Assembly (NCBI GenBank): GCA_036873135.1
Contig: JAPTYO010000004.1
Span: 32,955,105-33,019,104, forward strand
Length of the DNA stretch: 64,000 bases
Source: Clarkia xantiana subsp. parviflora
Lineage: Eukaryota; Streptophyta; Magnoliopsida; Myrtales; Onagraceae
Reading direction: 5' to 3'
How positions within the stretch are numbered: position 1 is the stretch's first letter; each line of letters opens with the position of its first letter. Positions 34,608-45,838 of the stretch are shown here, one piece after another. Made by a program: the position numbers and the translations under genes. Below the pieces are notes generated by a model. It searched no databases, was not told where the DNA came from, and was given only the letters and a program-made list of their open reading frames with translations.

Positions 34608-35319
34608 TGTTGGATCACGGTGGAACTCCGGTACGGTCTTTGACGGCGATCCTAGCTCCTTCGCTCCACGTGGTCCTGCAAAGAGGGGATAGACCGGGCG
34701 GTGACCCAGAATCCCTCTCCGATGCTTAAATGAGTATCTCGTATGGACTGGCAAGCAGTAATCTCAAAGTGTATAACACAACGTAATTGATCTGAGGTGA
34801 CCTCTGCCCTTTTATAGGCGGAGAGGTACCTCAGTTACCTGGTGAACCGTTGGGGGTGGTTAGCCTGTATTCCGCGTATCTCGGGCACGATCCCGCCTAT
34901 CTAGGCCATGATCTCGCTTATCTCGGCCACGCCCCGCGTATCTCGGCCACGCTCCGCGTATCTCGGCCACGCCCCGCGTATCTCGGCCTTAACCTCTGAT
35001 AGCAAGTCCCGACTAACATCGGGTACTCTAGAGTTATCTCGTTGTGTCACCGCTCGGGGCCCCTCGTCATCGTGACAGGGCCAATCATTCTCAGGGATTC
35101 GTCATCGGGGCCTACTTAAAGGCTTCTCATCGGGAGCTTCCAGCTCACCTGTCGGGACCGACTCTGTCGGGACCGACTCTGTCGGGACCTTTCATCATCG
35201 GGACTCCCTGCGTCGGGACCCTTCACCTTGGTCTTCTTGACCTCTATTTTAGGGCCCAGTGGGCCTATTCGCCGTTTCCTTACCGTTAAAGAGCCTAATG
35301 GTCATAGCGGAACCCATCA
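34608..35319 (-). repeat. 5' LTR of element A
   Basis: Nearly identical to 23394-24110. It has one fewer 20-bp CGCGTATCTCGGCCACGCCC-type unit and one additional GTCGGGACCGACTCT unit. Confidence 0.95.
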
Positions 35320-35324
35320 ATGAT
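35320..35324. other. target site duplication ATGAT (right) of element A
   Basis: It matches exactly 23389-23393. Confidence 0.95.
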
Positions 35325-35581
35325 GGGCCTCATCAAGGCCAAACTTCCATTGTAACAAGGATGCTGTATTGAGCACCCAAGGATCTGTCCAAAAATCAAC
35401 TGTGTAAATATCACCTATATTTCAGCAACAAGAAGAGAAAAGCAAAGGTCTGAGATTAACTAAGGTCTTCCACACAACAGAACGATGAGGATAAGAAGCA
35501 GCTGCTGTAAAGGAACCAGAAGGAAAATACTTTTGAGTCATAACTGTACCCCAGAGTGAATGTGGAGATGTAAGAAGCCAC
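35325..35581 (-). pseudogene. LINE segment upstream of element A
   Basis: The minus strand encodes SPHSLWGTVMTQKYFPSGSF and PHRSVVWKTLV, the region just before the zf-RVT domain of plant LINEs. It continues across element A into 23393-22064. The LINE is cut at 35581 by copia element C. Confidence 0.75.
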
Positions 35582-35665
35582 TGTTGGCATTTAGTGTAAA
35601 TGAGCCGCCATAATAGGAGCCCACTAATATCAACCCAACATGCTAAGTCTAATTTGGGGTATGTC

Positions 35666-36293
35666 ACATGCAATGCACTCATCCGGATATCTGTTACGTT
35701 GTGGGCTTAGTAGCACGTTTCCAATCAGACCCTGCATATCAAAATTTACGAGCCTTGAAACGAATTATTCTTTATATGAAAGGTACTGCCGACTGTGCTT
35801 TGAGGGTAGTAAGCTTCAATTGACTGGGTTCAGTGACGCAGACCATGGTGGCAATCCGAATGATCATAAGTCCACCTTAGGAGGAGTATTTCTCATTGCT
35901 AAAGCTGTCATTTAATGGATGAGAAAGAAGCAATCATGTGTCGCGCTGTCTACGATGGAATCCGAATTCGTAGCCCTCTCTAAGAATGCACAGGAGGCTG
36001 TCTGGCTAAAGAGATTCTTGACTGCTCTGCTTGACGTCGAGGACGGGAGTAAGCCTGTAAGGATTTACTCTGATAATCAAGCAGCGATATCGGCAGTTAA
36101 GAATCCAAAGTACCATAGTAGGACGAAACACATTGATGTTAAATATAATTATGCGAAAAGTATGGTAGAAGACAAACTGATCACATTAGAATACTTGTCC
36201 TTTGAGAGTATGGTGGCAGACCCATTTACAAAACCTTTACTCAGAGAATTTTTCGAAAAGCATGTCAAAATGCTTAGACTGCATAAGGTTTAA
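35666..36293 (+). pseudogene. element C: RT end and RNase H
   Basis: Plus-strand frames read MQCTHPDICYVVGLVARF, LKRIILYMKGTADCALR, then FSDADHGGNPNDHKSTLGG and the last 124 codons (35919-36293, CVALSTMESEFVALSKNAQE, KHIDVKYNYAKSM, MVADPFTKPL). A frameshift near 35810 and a stop at 35913 split it. It is the same family as copies A and B at the window start and the best preserved RNase H of the three. Confidence 0.9.
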
Positions 36294-37384
36294 GAGGCTT
36301 GTATTGTGTCAATAACATTTTGAGCTTTTAAATAAAATAATTTCAATTTGATTTTTTTTATTTTACGACGTAATAATGGCTGAATTACATCGGATTTACG
36401 GTCTATAAACTAGTCGTTGGAGTGTAAATCCTCCCAATAAAATATGTTGAATGTGGGCCTTGCCTCGTCACACAGGCACGGTCGTCTTGATGGAGAGGGA
36501 ACCTCTACCATATCAAGGCTGGCTAAGAACCACAGTGTTTTGAAAGATAAACTTGGTTAAGCAAAACGATCATTTGGTTTCGGGGTAACACGAAATGATC
36601 ATTGTTTTGCGGATCGACGTGATGAACTCTGTTTGTCGGAAACCACATTCTGGGCCAGTTGGAAATTAGTGATAGCGTATGACGTTTCCCACTCATGACA
36701 ATATGTAAGTTCAGGTTATGCTATCGACGCGCACTTCATACTGCACGTGTCACGTTTGACCATGGGGTCAGGCTCGGTTGTGCTAGGTGGAATCTTCCGA
36801 GATTCTGATGGGCGCAAAATTTTTCACCTTGAGCGTGTGACTGATCCCATGTGCTTAATGAAGGAGCACCCTAAGTATCCTTACCACTCAGAACTCATAT
36901 CAAAAGTTGGGCTCAGTGTTCTCTTCCAAGCGTACGAATGCAGCGCTGAACAAAAAGGCCCTTTGACCACGTTTTGGAAACCGGTTGAGTTTGACTAAAG
37001 ATATGAGCAATGGAGATGGTCATGCACACATGTAATTCTCCGACTCTCGTATTCGCTAGGTGGCCACCAACCGGATATTAGTTGAATGTTGTGAATACTT
37101 GTACGGATGTCTTGGAGAAGTGTTCCTGTGTGGAAACTAGGCAATTGGAGAATAAAAGTTGACCAGGGATACAGCGTGGCACAAAGAAGTAATAGGTTGA
37201 TAACAAGTTGGGAATCAACGTTCCGCGGACGCTACAACACTCTTAATTGATGAGTAGCACGATGTCTGTTGATTCTGCCAGTCGCACGGCAAACCTCGTA
37301 TGAACAATTCAGAAGCTGGACTTGATCTAAGTATAAATGTTGATTTGTTGGTAGACAACATATTAACAGGCACCCTACCGTTCC
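36294..37384 (+). mobile_element. element C 3' untranslated region
   Basis: Non-coding. The first half matches 1-471 in reverse. The second half matches 5449-5950 in reverse (blocks around CGTACGAATGCAGCGCTGAAC and CGGACGCTACAACACTC). The 83-codon ORF at 36747 is not conserved. Confidence 0.7.
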
Positions 37385-37397
37385 GGCGAGTGGGAGT
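37385..37397 (+). other. polypurine tract of element C
   Basis: GGCGAGTGGGAGT directly precedes TGTTGGCATTTGG. Confidence 0.8.
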
Positions 37398-37991
37398 TGT
37401 TGGCATTTGGTGAATGGGTCGCCGTAATAGTAGCCCTTTAATATAAGCCCAACACTTAGGTAATTGGGTAATGTCACATTAGGGAATTTGGGGTGGACCT
37501 TAAATCCCAATTGACATGAGATGCCCAAAACTGGGCCTCCCATTTACTCCAAGTGGCCGGCCGAAATATGTATTAGGGTTGAGGTGGGTTTTGCCCACCT
37601 CCTCTTATACATAGGAAGTGTCAGAGATTTATTCAGGATTAATCGCTCTTCCTCCTAAGTGTTGAGACAAAAGAAATCCCTCCTCCCTACACACATAGTT
37701 CGGCCGGAACACCTAAGGAGCCAAGGAGGTGCCTAATTGCTTCGAGCAATTATCCCGGAGATCCATCATGCTGACGAATTAAAAAGAGGCTTTGATGTGG
37801 AGACCATTCCGTGTAGGTGATTCCTTAACCAGAATCCTTATAGGAGCCGTCCGATGGACCGCAAACTCCCATCACGATTTTGGGACTACGGAAAGCTTGA
37901 AACTGGTATGTGCCCCTTTCCGTTGCGTAATTAGTTTACCTGGAATGTACAAGTGTTTTAATCCGTAGTAACTGCCCCCTAATTTCCAACA
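37398..37991 (+). repeat. 3' LTR of element C
   Basis: 594 bp with ends TGTTGG and CCAACA. It contains the GGCCGGCCGAA block and is related in its central parts to the LTRs at 4856 and 9398. Confidence 0.85.
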
Positions 37992-38053
37992 TTAATATCA
38001 CAATATTATATAAACAAATTATTTACCGCTCAACGCGCAGGTAAGCCACCTAG
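37992..38053 (+). mobile_element. Helitron 3' end remnant
   Basis: A decayed hairpin around ACCGCTCAACGCGCAGGT is followed by AAGCCAC and CTAG (38050-38053) before T. This is the same architecture as the other two Helitron ends, in plus orientation. Everything upstream is cut off by copia element C. Confidence 0.5.
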
Positions 38054-38393
38054 TGTATTGATAATTTGGTTACTAATATGGGTTTACAACTACTAATAAC
38101 TTAATAAAGGAATTCAAGCTTTTCCTGGACTATCTTTTCTAATAGCATGATACCATATGAATAATTAACAAATTTAGTGAATTGAGTATCGAAATGGCGA
38201 GATTAATTCCATGTGTTTTACTTCTGAATCTGAATTTTTATTTGTATATCGATTTTAGATCTAGGTGATTAACTATGTTTTTCCCTGGGCAGTTTAGGTT
38301 TCAAGTTAGCCTTAATTAACTAGTGGCGACTCTATCCAATATCATGTTTTTCAAAACTTATTCGACTTAGGTCAGATTTTAGTTTTGACAATT

Positions 38394-38411
38394 TGGCAAC
38401 TCTGTTGGGGA
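38394..38411 (+). other. primer binding site of old Tat-like element
   Basis: TGGCAACTCTGTTGGGGA starts three bases after the LTR end TTTTGACA. The form TGGCRACTCTGYTGGGGA is typical of large Tat/Ogre-type elements. Confidence 0.6.
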
Positions 38412-40070
38412 AGATTTTAGAGGGTTCGGGCTTAATATGTTCACTTTTTGCCATGTTTGAGTTTTGTTTTTTTTTTTTTACTTCACTAATCTAACTTGGT
38501 TGTTTTTTTTGTGATCTCAGGTGTGTTTTATTTTTTTTTATTATGTCCGACTCTTTCCTTTATTGTAATATTTGAATTACACACACCACTTTTAGAATAA
38601 TCACCATAATGCCTAAAACCCAGGGCAACTAGGAACCCGGAGAGTTAGCAGGGGTACGACCGTGCGACCGAGCCGCCGGAACGACTCAGAACAACTCCAC
38701 CGCTCGTGAAGGTCCTATGATCCCTATGATGGGGTGAGTAAACCACTGTGTCGGAAACCTATCAGTGGAACCTACCTTGTAGAGCAAAGCCACATTTTTT
38801 CAATACCTCTAACATGTTTTTATCCATGTTTTTTTTTAAAGATATCAGGTAAAAAATAATTTTTTCTAACTATATAAATTTTATCTACATGCATGCATCT
38901 CATTGAATTAAAAAAAAACAGAAAAAAAAAACATTTTTTAGCTAAGTAGTTAGTCTATTAGTCGTAGATTTTTTTTTTTTCAAGCATGCATTCCATAAAC
39001 ATTGTTTTTTCTTTAAAAAAACGTCTTGCATGGATTTTTTATTTTAAACATGTGTTTCATACACATTATTTTCAAAAATAAACTATTTAGGTAAGTTTTA
39101 AATTTTGTTAATGCATCCTACATGCGCTATCTTCGAAAAAACTGTTGCTCAAAAAATTGCAATCCCTTTTTGGCTATTAGAGCTTTTAAATTCAAGCATG
39201 CATCGCATATACATCATTTTCAAAAACCTTTTACCCAATTTTTTTATTCAAAGCATGCAATATGCATAATTTAAATAATAAAAAAAACAATCCAGGTAAA
39301 TTATAAGTTTTTTTACCTATAGGGCTTTCAAATTCACGGATGCATCTTTTAAGCATTATTAAAAAAAAATCTACCTGATATTTTTTAAAGATGCATTCCA
39401 TTTGCATTATTCAGGTAAACTTGTTGTAAGTTGTAAGTTTCTTAGCGTTATAACTCTAACTTTCATGCATGCATGATCGTTTAAAAAAAAAATCAAAGTG
39501 TCATTCATTTTTCATAAGGCGTATTACACTTTTCCGGTAATATAGAGTCTGAAAATTGAGCAATTTAGCATGAGCTAGCATTTTAAATAAATATTTTAAC
39601 AAGAGAAAGCGCAAATATTTGACTTTGATGAAAACCAGTTAAGTTGAAGTTGACTACACGAGTTTAAACGTATGAAAAAAACGTTATAAAAAGAAATTTT
39701 CCAAGCATTTGTCCTACGTCCAAGCATCTCTTGTCGTGATCAAGCATGAATAATAGGAAAAATGAAGAGTGCACATCATTCGAGTGGACAAGATTGAGGA
39801 TCTCGTAAAAGTCAGATGTGCGGTCAAGTGAAGATGATGTAATTATCGGCGTCGTCTACCCATCAGAGTGTCATCCATCCAAGGCGCTAACATAATCAAT
39901 TCATTTTGCATCGAGCAACAGAGTCCTCATCCATGAGAAGTTGTGTGGATTCAATTGATTTCAATATACCATTAGGGGCATGTAAGATTTTTTCATTGAT
40001 TATTTTATGTAATCTTCATTCCAATTGAAAAATAAAGCAAAAAAAATAATAATAAAGAGAAATTTTTTTT
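38412..40070 (+). other. leader of old Tat-like element, no gene seen
   Basis: Long AT-rich non-coding DNA with several copies of a degenerate unit built on GCATGCATC..ATTATTTTAAAAAAA (38880-39480). No ORF of note. Confidence 0.5.
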
Positions 40071-41000
40071 TCCTCTAGGTTGAAAACCTATAAAGGCGAC
40101 CTAGGCAAAAATCAGGGATTGAGGGTCATAATTGAACACCCGCAGGGGCAGACATGGTAAAACGTGACCTGCAAAAAAAAAAAAAAACTCATTTTTAGGC
40201 TCACGACCGCCCTTTAATTTGCTAAAAAAAAAATAAAGAGAGGATTCCTGCAAATCTTTTGAGACTAGCGAATAGCTAAAAGGGTCACAATTGTCCCTAA
40301 ATCGACTACAAAGAAGCCACAACCACCCTCCAAACGGTTATAAATAAGATGTGCTCCCGCAACGTCAAATGTGGGAAGGAAAGAAAGGGCACAGTCAGCC
40401 TTCAAATGGCTACATATAGAGAGTGATCCCCGCGAACCCTGTGATGGCGTGAGAATTTTAGAAAGGGCCACAACCACTCTCCAAATGGCTACCGATAAAA
40501 AAGAAGAAACTCATGTACCATCGAAGGCGGTGAGGAAATGGTTTCAGCCACTCTCTAAACGGCTACAAATTATAGTACTCCCGCATCAAGGCAGGAAATA
40601 AAGAACGGGCCACAGTCAATCCAAAATTGGCTACTAAAAAGTTTCCACAGTGACAAAGGCGGAAAAACATTTGAGAGGGTAAGAACCACCCTTTAGTCGG
40701 ATTCCAAATAAAGAGTGCTTCCGCTAGGTTGAAACCTGAGAGGGCGGCCTAGGCAAAATCAGGAAATGAGGGGCATGATTGTAAATTCAGAAATTGCAAT
40801 CATGGAAAATAAGAGAAAATAGACTCCAGATGGATTGAAAACCATAAGATGCAGTTCATGCAAAAATGAGGAAAAACGAAGGACACGGTCGAAAATCTTT
40901 CAAAGTCGACTGTGACAAAAAAGGAGAATAAGAGAAATTTAAATAAATAAAAAAAGATCCCGCTAGATTGTCGCACCATGCGCAATTTAGGCAAAAATTA
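40071..41000 (+). repeat. degenerate repeats with GGCGACCTAGGCAAAA motif
   Basis: Imperfect copies of a unit containing CTAGGTTGAAAACCT and GGCGACCTAGGCAAAAATCAG (near 40073, 40728, 40963). Between them lie CCACAACCACCCTCCAAACGGC-like units about 100 bp apart. It is non-coding; similar motifs occur in untranslated parts of large gypsy elements. Confidence 0.6.
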
Positions 41001-41039
41001 GGGACAAACAATCATGCGCATGTGTATTTTCTACGACAC

Positions 41040-42075
41040 CACGTCTTCCAAAGTCAACTTAACGGTAAGCGAGAAGGTTACAATTTGCTCTCGCAGGTCG
41101 CATTTCAACGATGTGAAGGATTGTTATAGTATGTTCCTACAAGTCCATTTCACGGCAGGCGGGACGGTTACAGTCTGCTCTCGCAGGTCGCGTTTCGAGG
41201 ATGAGTAGGACTGTTACAGTCTGTTCGTACAATTCAATTTCACGGCAAGTAGGACTATTACAATATGCTCTCGCAAGTCACCACGACAAATTGGGATCTC
41301 TAGTTATCCAGCTTTCCGAGGACGAACGATACCTTAGTGTTCAGCCTTCGCAAGTCACACCACTAGAGGCTCTTCTCCAAAGGACACGACTAAAGGCACT
41401 TCTCCAACGGATGCCACTAGAGGCTCTTCTCTAACAAACACCACTAGAGGCTTTTCCCTCATTACTCGCCACTTGGGGCACCGTCGATTGAGATTTTCAC
41501 TTTACTGCACGCCACTAGAGGTTTTTTCTGGTCGCTCGCCACTGGAGGCACTACCGACCGAGGCTCTACTTTTTCGCAAGACTGAGGCACCGCCAACAAG
41601 GGCACCGTCGACAGAAGCTCTACTTTTCCACAACGCCAACAGAGGCAAACCAACAGGGGCACCACCACCAACAGGGACACTACCGCCAACAGTGGCACAC
41701 CAACAGGGGCACCACTGCCAACAAGGGCACGCCAACAGAAGCACCACCAACAGAGGCACCGCCAACAGGGGCACCGCCAACCAAGGTTTTACTTTTCTGC
41801 CTCGCCAACGAATATACCGCCAACAGGGCAACACCAACAGAGGCACCACTAACGGAGGCACAGCCAACGGGGGCACCGCCGACCAAGGTTCTACTTTTCT
41901 GCACCGCCAACAGGGGTACCGCCGACAGAGGCTCTACTTTTTCGCAACATCAACGGAGGCACCGCCAATAGGGGCACCGCCGACGGAGGCTTTACTTTTT
42001 CGAACGCTAACGGAGGCACTGCCAACAGGGGCACCGCCGACAGATTCTCTACTTTTTCGCACCGTTCGAAATAAG
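41040..42075 (+). repeat. minisatellite array (GGCACCGCCAACAG type)
   Basis: First an array of about 70-bp units with CAGTCTGCTCTCGCAGGTCG (41060-41290). CACTAGAGGCTCTTCTC units follow (41355-41460), then dense 15-18-bp GAGGCACCGCCAACAGGG units and TCTACTTTTTCGCA spacers (41545-42070). The 263-codon ORF across it is repeat translation. Confidence 0.85.
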
Positions 42076-42686
42076 CCAGGAGTTCCCTTGAAGATTCGAA
42101 AACTCAAAAGAAGATATACTTCCAAACCAAAATTGGTGTTTCCTCGTCTTTGGACAAACCCCATCGAACATGTTCTACATGAGTCTTTCCAGAGAGAGGC
42201 AAGCTGTAAATACATAATTTCGGTACGCTGCACGCACGTAGCGCGTTCGAAATGTCGTATATAACATGTTTTAAAAAAGAAATATTTAAATATGAAAGTT
42301 CGCGAAGTTCCCAGAAAGCTCCGGCAAAATTATAATAGTTGGTTCTTCACCTATTATGCCTTCCTCAGGATTCGAAGATCAAGCCTCATCCCTGAGCCGC
42401 TCCGACCAGTCCCCTCCACCAGTGGCTTGCCGCATCAAGTCACGACCCAACCCATTTTTGGCAGCGTTAACTTGCCCACATCTGAGGCACCACACTGACG
42501 TAGTCAATGATTCTGTTCTTCACCCATAGTTGTACCTCCCCTCCTGCTATCAACATATATTCTTATCACTTTAGGTGAAATTCACCATTTTCCCTTAATT
42601 ATACATATATAATGTGTATTTATTATTAATTAAATAATCTAGCTTAGTTAGATGACGTATGCTAGGTATAAATTGAATAAGTTATC

Positions 42687-43661
42687 TGTAACGATCACAC
42701 GCAAAGATCAAAGCCTCCGACGGTGGTATCGGAAGGTATGAAGACAAAAGCCTCTAACTGAGGTATCAAAAATTGCAAAGATCCAAGCCTCCGACGGCCG
42801 TATCGAAAGGCATGAAAGCGAAAACCTTCGACAAGAGAGGTCAAAAGATTTGGACTGGAAGACATGACGAACTAAAAGTCCCCCATGTCTTGGGGGCAAA
42901 TGATGGGTTCCGATGTAATCGTTAGCCCCGTTAACAGCCACTGGACGGCGAGTAGGTCCAGTGGGCCTCGTGAAAAGCCTTGAAGGCCCAGAGGCCCAGC
43001 ACGAAGGGTCCCGACTTTAGCGGTCCCGACGTATGAGCTGAATGCTCCCGATGAGAAGCCTCTGAGTAGGCCCCGATATGCCTTAGTAAAGGCCCCGATA
43101 ATAAAGCCCCGCAGAGGCTGGACCTGTCCCGTAGAGACTGAAGGTCCTGGGTGGTGATCTGGAATGAGACAACTCTGGAGTCCCCGACAGGAGTCGAGAC
43201 TTGTAATCAGAGGATAAGACCGAGAAACCCGCCTACTAGATGAGAGTAGTGGGAAGACGGTTAAGATATAGATAACCTCCCCCGAGATACGCAGGGCGTG
43301 CCCGAGATACGCGGAGGTACGGGTAAGATACGCAGAGCGTGGGGCGAGAAATATGGAATCCCAGCCGAGATATACGGAATCGTGGCGAGATACACGGAAT
43401 CGTGGGTATAACTGCCAAGCGCAGTAACAGGTAACTGAGTAACTCCTCCTTCTATATAAAGGAGGAGGTTACCTCAGAAAACCATCTACGCTAATACGAA
43501 CTTACACTTTGCTTACCACCCATTGATCACCGTACTCATTTAAGCATCGGAGAGGGATTCTGGGTCACCACCCAGGTCATCCCCTTTTGCAGGATTACGC
43601 GGAGCCCAGGAGTCCAAGCTTTCTGTCAAGGACGTAACGGAGCTTCGCCCGTGATCCAACA
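42687..43661 (+). repeat. 5' LTR of element B
   Basis: 975 bp, TGTAACG to CCAACA. TATATAAAGG near 43453 is the likely promoter TATA box. GAGATACGCGGA-like repeats occupy 43270-43410. Confidence 0.95.
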
Positions 43662-43680
43662 TTGGCGCCGTCTGTGGGAA
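43662..43680 (+). other. primer binding site of element B
   Basis: TTGGCGCCGTCTGTGGGAA directly after the LTR, identical to that of element A. Confidence 0.92.
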
Positions 43681-43715
43681 ACTTACGAAAAGTCAAGATA
43701 GCTTCTACCAGATCA

Positions 43716-45146
43716 ATGGCCGGTGGTAGCAAAAAGAAGCAGGTCCAGGCTGGCAGTTCTCGTCCCGCAGGAACTGTCAATTCCCCGTTGCCGGAACGCA
43801 TTGCTGAACAAGGTGAGAACCCTGCTCTTTCCCAGACAGGGGGGCAAGGTGATGGATATGAAGTCTCAGTTCGAGACGCTGAGACGAACAGGCAGGATGT
43901 CCCGCGTAGGGAGGAAGATGAGGCTCCCCCAAACCCGGTGGGCCATGGAAGAGAAGGAGTCCCGCGAAGGGAAGAAGGGTCGTCTTCGAACTCGGAGTTG
44001 GCCAAGGCAGTAGCGGAGGCTATGCCCATGTTCTTGGCCGCTATGGAGGCTTTGTTGGATAAGAGAGAGGCCGCCAGAAGAGCGGAGGAGTTGCCTCCGC
44101 GAGAAGAATTACCACCACCCCCGCCGAGGGTGGACCCGGAGGAACAGGAGGTTCCGCTCAGGAATAAGGGCAAGGAACCAGCACACCTGGAGAAGTTCGT
44201 GGTTGACGGCCCCGGACCAGTGCAGAACAGGACCATTCCCCTGAATGGCCCCATCACCCCCGATCAGGTGGTGAAGATCGTGAGCATCTGCATGGGTGAT
44301 CAGAAGCAGATGACATCGGAGCTGAGGGATCGGTCCAGCCATCCTTTTGTGCCGCGGCTGATCGATACCGTAGCCCCGCCTGGGCTAGGTATTCCGACCA
44401 TCAAGGAGTATGACGGTGAGGGGGACCCATTTCGCCATGTGCAGAGGCACGTCCAAGCCTGTATGGGACGAACATCGAACGATGATCTCATATGCTCATT
44501 GTTCCCGATAACCCTGGGAGAAAGGGCCATGACTTGGTTCTTCAGCCTCCTGCCAGGAAGCATCACCTGCTGGGCCGATATGCATGACCGCTTCATCAAG
44601 CAGTATCAAGGACGAAGACGTCTTCTGAAGAGCGTGAGGACTTTAACCCAGGTGGTGCAGAGGCCCGATGAATCGTTGGCATACTATTACCAACGGTTCA
44701 CTGCTAGTGCTGCGGAGATTGACGAAGAAATCTCGGAGGGAGAGATGATTCGCACTTTCCTAAGGAACTTGAGCGCTCCGTACGGTTCCGACCTGATGCA
44801 TAGCGTAGCCGCGAAGGCTGTGTGGAGCATGGAGGCCCTGCAGGCGAGGGTGAAACAGCAAATCGACGTCCAGGAGTCGAAGATTGCTGCCGGAGAGCTC
44901 GATCCCCCGAGGTCGGGAAGAGGAAAGCCATCGTCCAAGCTGTCGGATGATCGCAAGGGGAGCGACAAGACGGAGGGAAGTAGGAACCGTGGTCGCCCCG
45001 AGAAGAGGGAGGACAGGCGTCCTCCGAAGAAGGATAACCGCGAAGGTCGAAGTGTCCCCATCAACAGCTCGATGACCTCCGTGCTAGCTGTGATGGATCG
45101 GCAAGGTCTAGCTCGATACCCCCGAGGAAAGAAGGCGAATTCCTAG
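43716..45146 (+). pseudogene. element B: gag
   Basis: One long frame, about 476 codons from MAGGSKKKQVQAG. The upstream ATG used by element A is ATA here, so this downstream Met is the likely start. An N-terminal low-complexity region is followed by the gag core (LIDTVAPPGLGIPTIKEYDG, MTWFFSLLPGSITCWADMHD, YQGRRRLLKSVRTLTQVVQR, YYYQRFTA). A basic tail (RGRPEKREDRRPPKKD) ends the core. The frame then ends early at TAG 45144-45146, because one base was lost near 45130; element A's equivalent reads KKEGEFLG. The zinc motif lies in the next frame. Confidence 0.93.
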
Positions 45147-45838
45147 GAGGCCGCCCTGACCGTTACTGTCGCTACCATCGTGCCAATGGTCACGACACTG
45201 AGAACTGTCGGGACCTGAAGAAGGAGATTGAAAAGCTGATCCAGAAGGGAAAGCTGAAAGAGTTCGTCGGGAAGGGACGGTGCCGATCCCGTTCCAGAAG
45301 TCGGTCCCGATCCCGTTCCAAGTCCCGCGACCGGTCCCCGAAGAAGAAGGTCGAGCATGAGGCTTCGGGATCAGGTGCCCGCAAGGAGAGGCGGGGAACT
45401 ATTAACGTCATCCACGGAGGAATGGCAGCGGGAGGTGATACCTCCGCTTCCAGAGAGAACTATGCTTCGCGCATATCTGCCGCGGTGGTGTTAGGAAAAA
45501 GGTCCCGGTCGTGGACCCTGAAGGAGGAAATGGTGATCTCTTTTTCAGCGGAGGATCTAGTTGGCGTGGAGAGCCCTCACGACGACGCCTTGGTCGTGAC
45601 CCTGGATGTGGACGGATTCGAGATGAAGCGGATCCTGATAGACGGAGGGAGCTCCTTCGATATTCTCTTCATGGACGCTTTGGAGGCCATGGGAAAGACG
45701 AAGAAGGACCTGACACAGGTGGACTTCCCGATGGTGGGATTCTCCGGCTCCACTTCCTACCCGTTGGGAATGATTACCTTACCAGTAGAGTTTGTAGCGG
45801 CTGGAAGATGGAAAAGCGAAACGTGGATTTCGTCGTAG
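45147..45838 (+). pseudogene. element B: zinc knuckle and protease
   Basis: The frame reads GGRPDRYCRYHRANGHDTEN, then a basic SR-type linker, INVIHGGMAAGGD and the protease site ILIDGGSSFDILF, up to SYPLGMITLPVEF. A one-base deletion near 45790 (TTTGTAGC where element A has TTTGGTAGC) moves the remainder (SGWKMEKRNVDFVVVESAGA) into another frame. The protease would cut the Gag-Pol polyprotein. Confidence 0.9.

Larger units (their letters stand above)
23394..35319 (-). mobile_element. Tat-lineage gypsy element A, complete
   Basis: An 11,926-bp LTR retrotransposon inserted in a LINE on the minus strand, with perfect TSD ATGAT. Order on the minus strand: 5' LTR, PBS, gag, protease, RT, RNase H, second RNase H, integrase, tandem-repeat region, antisense gene, PPT, 3' LTR. 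The dual RNase H and the extra opposite-strand gene place it in the Tat group of Ty3-gypsy. LTRs differ by about seven substitutions in 700 bp plus two repeat-unit length changes, so it is fairly young. Coding parts hold several frameshifts and stops, and a hAT-like MITE sits in the second RNase H, so it is inactive. Confidence 0.96.
35582..37991 (+). mobile_element. copia element C, internally deleted
   Basis: Plus strand: the first ~85 bp of a 5' LTR (from TGTTGGCATTTAG), then directly RT C-terminus and RNase H, a 1.1-kb 3' untranslated region, PPT and a full 3' LTR. The rest of the 5' LTR, gag, protease, integrase and most of RT are deleted. The junction lies near 35663, where LTR text GGTATGTCACAT meets the RT text ATGCAATGCAC. 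Flanking pentamers (gccac, ttaat) do not match. Confidence 0.78.
38054..42686 (+). mobile_element. old Tat/Ogre-like element without coding region (left part)
   Basis: The segment 38064-38390 is a direct repeat of 52080-52421 and represents the 3' part of the 5' LTR. It is followed by PBS TGGCAACTCTGTTGGGGA (38394-38411) and about 4 kb of non-coding leader and tail DNA. The 3' LTR begins near 42496, is interrupted by element B at 42687, and resumes at 51985. No gag or pol motif was found. The two LTR pieces differ at roughly one base in ten, so it is much older than A or B. Confidence 0.65.

Noticed and set aside
36747..36998. 83-codon ORF
   Set aside because: It lies in the copia 3' untranslated region and is not preserved in the related copies at the window start or at 5.9 kb.
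41473..42264. 263-codon ORF
   Set aside because: It is translation of 15-18-bp repeats (threonine/proline/glycine patterns) in several open frames on both strands. No domain.
45100..45170. Programmed frameshift between gag and pol
   Set aside because: Elements A and B are shifted at different points with different sequence, and B has lost a base in a frame that A keeps. Independent mutations are the simpler explanation.
45511..45794. N-terminal 95 codons of the long pol ORF in element B
   Set aside because: Out-of-frame shadow of the protease coding; real homology in this frame starts near 45795 after a one-base deletion.
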